In this document: positions 58,401 to 64,000 of the stretch, piece by piece
Layout: every line of letters begins with the position of its first letter
Position numbering within the stretch: the first letter of the stretch is position 1
Source: Glycomyces sp040645615
Lineage (GTDB): Bacteria; Actinomycetota; Actinomycetes; Mycobacteriales; Micromonosporaceae
Length of the DNA: 64,000 nt
Reading direction: 5' to 3'
Assembly: GCF_040645615.1 (NCBI RefSeq)
Contig: NZ_JBEYYO010000007.1
Span: 62,001 to 126,000, forward strand
Made by a program: the position numbers and the translations under genes
The notes under the pieces: model-generated
Database searches by the model: none
What the model saw: only the letters and a program-made list of their open reading frames with translations
Told to the model about the DNA's origin: nothing

Positions 58401-58946
58401 GTGCCCGACTCTCCGACCGCCCCGCGGACCCGCACCCCGCGCGCGCTGATCCTCCCCGCGACCGCCCTCCTGTGGGCCGCCGCGATCGTGTGGATGGCCG
58501 CCGACGCGGGCACCGCCTGCGCGAGCGGAGACTGCGGGCCCGCCGAACTCATCGCCCAGACCCACCAGCTCTTCGTGCCCGTGCTCCTCGGCGGACCGGT
58601 CGCCATGCTCGCCGCCGGCGTCGCCCTCAGCCCGCCCGGCAAGCGCTACCGGCCCGCCTGGTACCTGCTCGTGGTCATCTGGTTCTGCGTCCCGCCGGGC
58701 CTCCTGCTCGACGCCATCGCCTCGACCATCGCCCACACCAACTCGCCCGAGCCGCTCTCCGACGTCGACCGCACCGCCGCCACGCTGAAACTCACCGTGG
58801 CCGGAGCGGCCGCCGTCCTCGCGCCCGCGGCGCTGGCGGTCGTGACGTATCGGCGCGGGTACCAGACCTATGCGAGGGTCCTCGGCGCGGTGACGATCGC
58901 GACGGCAGTGTGGTTCACCGTCCAGGCCTGCTCGCCGCCGGTCTAA
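58401..58946 (+). CDS. Four-helix membrane hypothetical protein
   Basis: A 181-aa protein with four predicted membrane helices (about 14–34, 57–77, 87–107 and 130–150) and possibly a fifth near the C-terminus. A short outer loop with two cysteines (GTACASGDCGPAE) follows the first helix and could form a disulfide. I do not recognise the family. The GTG start is favoured by the -10 element 6 nt upstream. Its last 4 nt overlap the end of the convergent CobT-like gene. Confidence 0.7.
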   Translation: MPDSPTAPRTRTPRALILPATALLWAAAIVWMAADAGTACASGDCGPAELIAQTHQLFVPVLLGGPVAMLAAGVALSPPGKRYRPAWYLLVVIWFCVPPGLLLDAIASTIAHTNSPEPLSDVDRTAATLKLTVAGAAAVLAPAALAVVTYRRGYQTYARVLGAVTIATAVWFTVQACSPPV

Positions 58947-60049
58947 GCCGGGTCGGTCGGTTCGGCCGCTTCGAGCGCGGCCTCGCTCGCCTCGGGGCTG
59001 GTCACTTCGGGACTGGTTACTTCGGACGGCTCCTCCGCGGGCTCCTTCGGCTCGTCCTTCACCGGCATCGGGAACGTCTGCGCGGCCCGCAGACCCTGCT
59101 GCACCAGTTCGTATCCGATTGGCAGCGCGGCCGCGTCGGGCAGGTCGAGGTCGAGTCCGAGGTCGTCGGCCAGGCCGCCCTGCTTGCCGAGCTTGACGAC
59201 CACCGGGTGCTGGGACCGGTTGGGCGCGTAGCACCACTTGGGGGAGGCCAGGCCGAAGTCGCGGGCGATCATCATGGCCGCCACGGCCGCCGGGCCGTCG
59301 ATGAGCATCGCGGTCGAGCGCACCGCGGCGGTGAAGATCGCCGCGGCCATCGCGCCGATCGCGGCCCCGCCCAGGCGCGACACGAGCGCTTCGGGGGTGC
59401 GCTTGAAGCCGCGGTTGAACGCCACGTGGTCGCGCAGCGCGGAGATCCGGCCCATCCAAGCCGAGTCGAACACCGAGCCGCCCGGGGCGTGCAGCTGCGG
59501 GAGGTAGGAGGTGATGTCCTCCTTGGCGATGTACGCGCACACCCCGACCGCCGCGGTGGACGCGCCCGCGCCGATGCCCGACACCAGCAGCAGGTCCGCG
59601 CCCGCGTCGATCGCGCTGTCGGCGCTCTCTCGGCCCAGTCGCAGCGCCGCGTCGAGTTCGGTCTCGTCCAGCAGCGGGCCTTCGACCCCGGTGCTCGCTC
59701 CGGTGCGGACCACCGTGACCGGCAGCGAGGACCGCGAGGCCTGCTCGGCGAGCGTGCCCTCGCCGCGTTCGAGGGCCGCGGCCTGCGCCTGGACCGGGGC
59801 GTAGTCGCCGGAGTCCCAGCCGGCGGGGTACTCCCCGGCGAACAGGAGCATCCGCGGGGACGTGAACGGGATCGGGGCGTCGGTGGCCTGCATGCGGGCG
59901 GCCCAGCCGACGGCGGCGCCGAGCCTGCCGAGGCCGGCGCCTTCGATGAGCGCGTCCTGGAGCCGCGCGTTCGCGCGGGTCGTCCACACTCCGTTGGGGA
60001 ACTTCGCTTTCAGGTCGGCGAGGGGCCCGGCGTCGGTCGTCTGTGTCAC
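58943..60049 (-). CDS. CobT-like protein (nicotinate-nucleotide phosphoribosyltransferase family)
   Basis: A 368-aa protein that follows the CobT fold: RLQDALIEGAGLGRLG at the start, a middle LLLVSGIGAGASTAAVGVCA corresponding to the MGIGNTT region, then VSRLGGAAIGAMAAAIFTAA and STAMLIDGPAAVAAMMIA. CobT links nicotinate mononucleotide with dimethylbenzimidazole to make the cobalamin lower-ligand riboside. Near the C-terminus the family has GEGTGAA with a catalytic Glu; here the region reads LDLDLPDAAALPIG, so the Glu seems missing. An acidic Ser/Pro/Glu tail (about 330–368) is extra. No other cobalamin genes are nearby. The enzymatic role is therefore uncertain. Confidence 0.65.
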   Translation of the reverse strand: MTQTTDAGPLADLKAKFPNGVWTTRANARLQDALIEGAGLGRLGAAVGWAARMQATDAPIPFTSPRMLLFAGEYPAGWDSGDYAPVQAQAAALERGEGTLAEQASRSSLPVTVVRTGASTGVEGPLLDETELDAALRLGRESADSAIDAGADLLLVSGIGAGASTAAVGVCAYIAKEDITSYLPQLHAPGGSVFDSAWMGRISALRDHVAFNRGFKRTPEALVSRLGGAAIGAMAAAIFTAAVRSTAMLIDGPAAVAAMMIARDFGLASPKWCYAPNRSQHPVVVKLGKQGGLADDLGLDLDLPDAAALPIGYELVQQGLRAAQTFPMPVKDEPKEPAEEPSEVTSPEVTSPEASEAALEAAEPTDPA

Positions 60050-60090
60050 GGCACAAGGCTAGCGCGAGAGCGGTGGGGCACAATTGCCAA

Positions 60091-60882
60091 GTGACCACCA
60101 TCGAGTTCGCCAAGGGCCACGGCACCGGCAACGACTTCGTGATCGTCCCCGACCTGGAGGACGCCCTTCCGCTGAAGGACGCCCAGGTGGCGGCCCTGTG
60201 CGACCGCCGCTTCGGCATCGGCGGCGACGGCCTGCTGCGCGTGGTGCCCTCCGAGGACCCGGCCGCGGCCTATTTCATGGACTACCGCAACGCCGACGGC
60301 TCGATCGCCGAGATGTGCGGCAACGGCGTGCGCGTCTTCGTGCGCTACCTCCTGGAGCAGGGCCTCGCCGAGGGCCCGGTCGTGCCGCTCGCCACGCGCG
60401 GTGGCATCAAGACCGTGCACGTCGAGGGCGACGAGCTGCGCGTCGACATGGGCCCGGCCGAGTTCGGGCCCGCTTCGCAAGCCTCGCTCGACGGTTTCGA
60501 GTGGCCCGGCCAGGCCGTCTCGATGGGCAACCCGCACCTGGTGGTCCAGCTCGGCGACGAGACCGAGCTCGAACACCTGGAGCTGTTCCACCAGCCGCGC
60601 TACGACACGACCGTCTTCCCCGAGGGCGTCAACGTCGAGTTCGTGACCGGCTCCGCGCCTCACGTGCGCATGCGCGTCCACGAAAGGGGCGTGGGCGAGA
60701 CCGCCTCCTGCGGCACCGGCGCCTGCGCGGTCGGCGCGGTGGCCCTGCGCCACGCGGGCCAGGACACCGGCACCTGCCGAGTCGACGTCCCCGGCGGCAC
60801 CCTCACCGTCACGGTCACCGACGAGACGCTGTTTCTCGCGGGCCCGGCAGTGATCGTCGCAGAAGGCACCTTCCGCCTCTAA
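60091..60882 (+). CDS. dapF: Diaminopimelate epimerase
   Basis: A 263-aa enzyme converting LL- to meso-diaminopimelate for peptidoglycan and lysine. The start TIEFAKGHGTGNDFVIV is diagnostic. The two catalytic cysteines are in AEMCGNGVRVFVRYL and ETASCGTGACAVGAV, and VSMGNPHLVV and the substrate loop FPEGVNVEFV are present. The GTG at 60091 is the likely start; CACAAT ends 6 nt before it and could be a -10 for a leaderless message. It is divergent from the CobT-like gene and ends at a terminator shared with the malic-enzyme gene. Confidence 0.97.
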   Translation: MTTIEFAKGHGTGNDFVIVPDLEDALPLKDAQVAALCDRRFGIGGDGLLRVVPSEDPAAAYFMDYRNADGSIAEMCGNGVRVFVRYLLEQGLAEGPVVPLATRGGIKTVHVEGDELRVDMGPAEFGPASQASLDGFEWPGQAVSMGNPHLVVQLGDETELEHLELFHQPRYDTTVFPEGVNVEFVTGSAPHVRMRVHERGVGETASCGTGACAVGAVALRHAGQDTGTCRVDVPGGTLTVTVTDETLFLAGPAVIVAEGTFRL

Positions 60883-60892
60883 CCGAAAGAAA

Positions 60893-60920
60893 GGGCCCCG
60901 ACGCATTCGCGTCGGGGCCC
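60893..60920. terminator. Bidirectional terminator between dapF and the malic-enzyme gene
   Basis: A perfect 12-bp stem (60893–60904 with 60909–60920) and ATTC loop. On the minus strand it is followed by TTTCTTTC. Confidence 0.85.
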
Positions 60921-60937
60921 GCTCGCTTTCGCCTCGC

Positions 60938-62326
<1,389 letters not shown>

Positions 62327-62455
62327 GCTGCTCCTCGATTTGTCGACTTCGTTGAAGACGCGTTGTGGGATGTCGCCAATAATGCCACCGCCCGCCCGGG
62401 GTCCGCTCGTCCCGGGGTCTGGGAATCGGGTGCGCCACTGGAGCGCGGAGCCGCC

Positions 62456-63931
62456 ATGGTGAAGCCCGTCAATATCGGTTCGCGGTTGTCACCTGCGCGT
62501 GTCAAGCTTGAGGCAATGCACCGAGAACACATTGACACCCACGAGGACTTCCCGTCCGCCGGCTCCCCCTCGACCGGGGAGCTCGACCTGGAGGCCCGCC
62601 AGGCGCTGCGGCGCGTGGCCGGGGTCGCCTCCACCGAACTCGAAGACGTCACCGACGCCGAGTACCGCCGCCTCCGCCTGGAGCGCGTGGTCCTGGTCGG
62701 CGTGTGGACCGAAGGCACGATCGGCGACGCCGAGAACTCGCTCGCCGAGCTCGCGCAGCTGGCCGAGACCGCCGGTTCCGAGGTCGTCGACGGCCTCATC
62801 CAGCGCCGCAGCAAGCCCGACGCGGGGACCTTCATCGGCTCCGGCAAGGTCAAAGAGGTCAAGGAGACCGTCGAAGCGCTCGGCGCCGACACAGTGATCG
62901 CCGACGGCGAGCTCTCGCCGGGCCAGCTCATCGCGCTGGAGAAGGCCATCAACGTCAAGGTCATCGACCGCACCGCGCTGATCCTCGACATCTTCGCCCA
63001 GCACGCCAAGAGCTCCGAAGGCAAGGCCCAAGTCGAGCTCGCGCAGCTCCAGTACCTGCTGCCGCGCCTGCGCGGCTGGGGCGACGCCATGAGCCGCCAG
63101 GGCGGTTCCAACGGCGGCGTGGGCCTGAGGGGCCCCGGTGAGACCAAGCTGGAGACCGACCGCCGCCGCATCCGCGCGAAGGTCGCCAAGCTCCGCCGCG
63201 ACCTCGCCAAGCTCACCGTCACCCGCGAGACCAAGCGCGACTCGCGCACCCGCAACCGCGTCCCCGGGGTCGCGATCGCCGGGTACACGAACGCGGGCAA
63301 GTCGAGCCTGCTCAACGCCCTCACCGGCGCGGGCATCCTGGTCCAGGACGCCCTGTTCGCCACCCTCGACACCTCGACGCGGCGCTCGCGCACCGCCGAG
63401 GGCCGCGAGTACACCGTCACCGACACGGTCGGGTTCGTCCGCCACCTCCCGCACGCGCTGGTGGAGGCGTTCCGCTCGACCCTGGAGGAGGTCGCCGAGG
63501 CCGATCTCATCGTCCACGTCATCGACGGCGCCCACCCCGACCCGCTCGGCCAGGCCGAAGCGGTGCGCGAGGTGCTCGCCGAGGTCGGCGCCGAGGAGAT
63601 CCCCGAGCTGATCGTGGTCAACAAGCTCGACCTGATCGACCCGGACGACCTGCTCCAGCTGCGCTCGGACTGGCCCGACGCGGTGTTCGTCTCCGCGCAC
63701 TCGGGCGAGGGCATCGACAAGCTGCGCGCCGCCATCGAGCAGGCGCTCCCGCAGGCCAGCGTCACGCTCACCGTGTGCGTGCCCTACGTCCGCGGCGACC
63801 TGGTCTCGCGCCTGCGTTCGCGCGGCGAGGTCCTGACGACCGAGCACCGAGGTGACGGCACCGTGATCACCGCCCGCGTCGACGAGGCATTGGCCGGTGA
63901 ATTGCGAGCGTTCGTCCTGGAAACCGACTGA
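62456..63931 (+). CDS. hflX: Ribosome-splitting GTPase HflX
   Basis: A 491-aa translational GTPase that binds the 50S subunit and splits stalled ribosomes. The HflX N-terminal domain has RLERVVLVGVWTEGT, TFIGSGKVKEV and a helical linker with QYLLPRLRGWGDAMSRQ and GLRGPGETKLETDRR. The G domain has G1 IAGYTNAGKSSLLNAL, G3 DTVGFVRHLPH, G4 VVNKLDLID and a late SAHSGEG. The ATG at 62456 has GGAG 5 nt upstream; an internal ATG at 62516 is closer to where homologues usually start but lacks a spaced ribosome site. Confidence 0.95.
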   Translation: MVKPVNIGSRLSPARVKLEAMHREHIDTHEDFPSAGSPSTGELDLEARQALRRVAGVASTELEDVTDAEYRRLRLERVVLVGVWTEGTIGDAENSLAELAQLAETAGSEVVDGLIQRRSKPDAGTFIGSGKVKEVKETVEALGADTVIADGELSPGQLIALEKAINVKVIDRTALILDIFAQHAKSSEGKAQVELAQLQYLLPRLRGWGDAMSRQGGSNGGVGLRGPGETKLETDRRRIRAKVAKLRRDLAKLTVTRETKRDSRTRNRVPGVAIAGYTNAGKSSLLNALTGAGILVQDALFATLDTSTRRSRTAEGREYTVTDTVGFVRHLPHALVEAFRSTLEEVAEADLIVHVIDGAHPDPLGQAEAVREVLAEVGAEEIPELIVVNKLDLIDPDDLLQLRSDWPDAVFVSAHSGEGIDKLRAAIEQALPQASVTLTVCVPYVRGDLVSRLRSRGEVLTTEHRGDGTVITARVDEALAGELRAFVLETD

Positions 63932-64000
63932 ATGGCAGTGGTCCTGAACATGTCTCATGGGGGTCCCGCCGCCTACACGGCGTGTTCTGGAACACTTGCG
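63932..64000. other. Right-edge intergenic sequence
   Basis: 69 bp after hflX without an identifiable gene. GTGTTC-TG-GAACAC (63982–63995) is a 6-bp-arm palindrome, possibly an operator for a gene beyond the window. Confidence 0.3.

Noticed and set aside
63982..63995. LexA/SOS box
   Set aside because: The arms read GTTC then GAAC with a 2-nt spacer, the reverse of the GAAC-N4-GTTC arrangement.

Overview
The window is about 70% G+C and reads as chromosomal DNA of a high-GC actinobacterium. The evidence is codon use, GTG and TTG starts, and two actinobacterial gene neighbourhoods: thiL–Lrp-type–DUF3515, and rpmB–DAK2/FakA–recG–rsmD–coaD–sepIVA–DUF177–rpmF–rnc–mutM–smc–ftsY. A Glycomycetales- or Micromonosporales-like organism is plausible, but nothing here fixes the genus. 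One run of 97 N marks a draft assembly gap inside a tandem repeat. I see no tRNA, rRNA, CRISPR array or intact insertion sequence.

Layout. 1–3148: the 3' part of the F1F0 ATP synthase operon (atpA end, atpG, atpD, terminator), with no atpC next to atpD. 3173–7184: an envelope module made of a secreted acidic protein, an OmpR-type regulator with its sensor kinase, and a VTC-domain/DUF4956 pair; matching 11-bp-phased TAAG repeats lie in front of the two outward transcripts. 7228–19693: an exopolysaccharide locus with two glycosyltransferases, two sulfotransferases, a methyltransferase, a flippase, a Wzy-type polymerase, an APH-fold kinase, a Wzz/BY-kinase-like protein that lacks the Walker A lysine, and a membrane-anchored GH26-like hydrolase. 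19692–24043: DNA glycosylase, DUF3515, a stand-alone RAM-domain protein and thiL, followed by 1.3 kb of non-coding repeats and rpmB.

24430–41210: a housekeeping block, including a 167-bp fold-back element upstream of the DAK2/FakA-like gene, RNase III and ribosomal proteins L28 and L32. mutM, a LuxR-type gene and a CAP-domain gene lie inverted between rnc and smc. 41238–45307: an APH-like kinase, a Tat-exported vanadium-haloperoxidase/PAP2-like protein preceded by an unannotated 24-codon leader peptide, a transglutaminase-like protein and a small basic protein.

45318–58329: a probable beta-mannan/oligosaccharide utilisation locus. It has a secreted GH5-CBM2 enzyme, a LacI regulator and an Opp-family ABC transporter with two paralogous binding lipoproteins, plus a divergent GH2 beta-mannosidase-like enzyme. 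The secreted GH5 would cut polymer, the transporter would import oligosaccharides, and GH2 would release monosaccharide inside the cell, all under LacI control. 58401–63931: a membrane protein, a CobT-like protein that seems to lack the family's catalytic Glu motif, dapF, an ACT-domain malic enzyme and hflX.

Several genes have a TANNNT -10 element ending 6–9 nt before the start codon, which points to leaderless transcripts.
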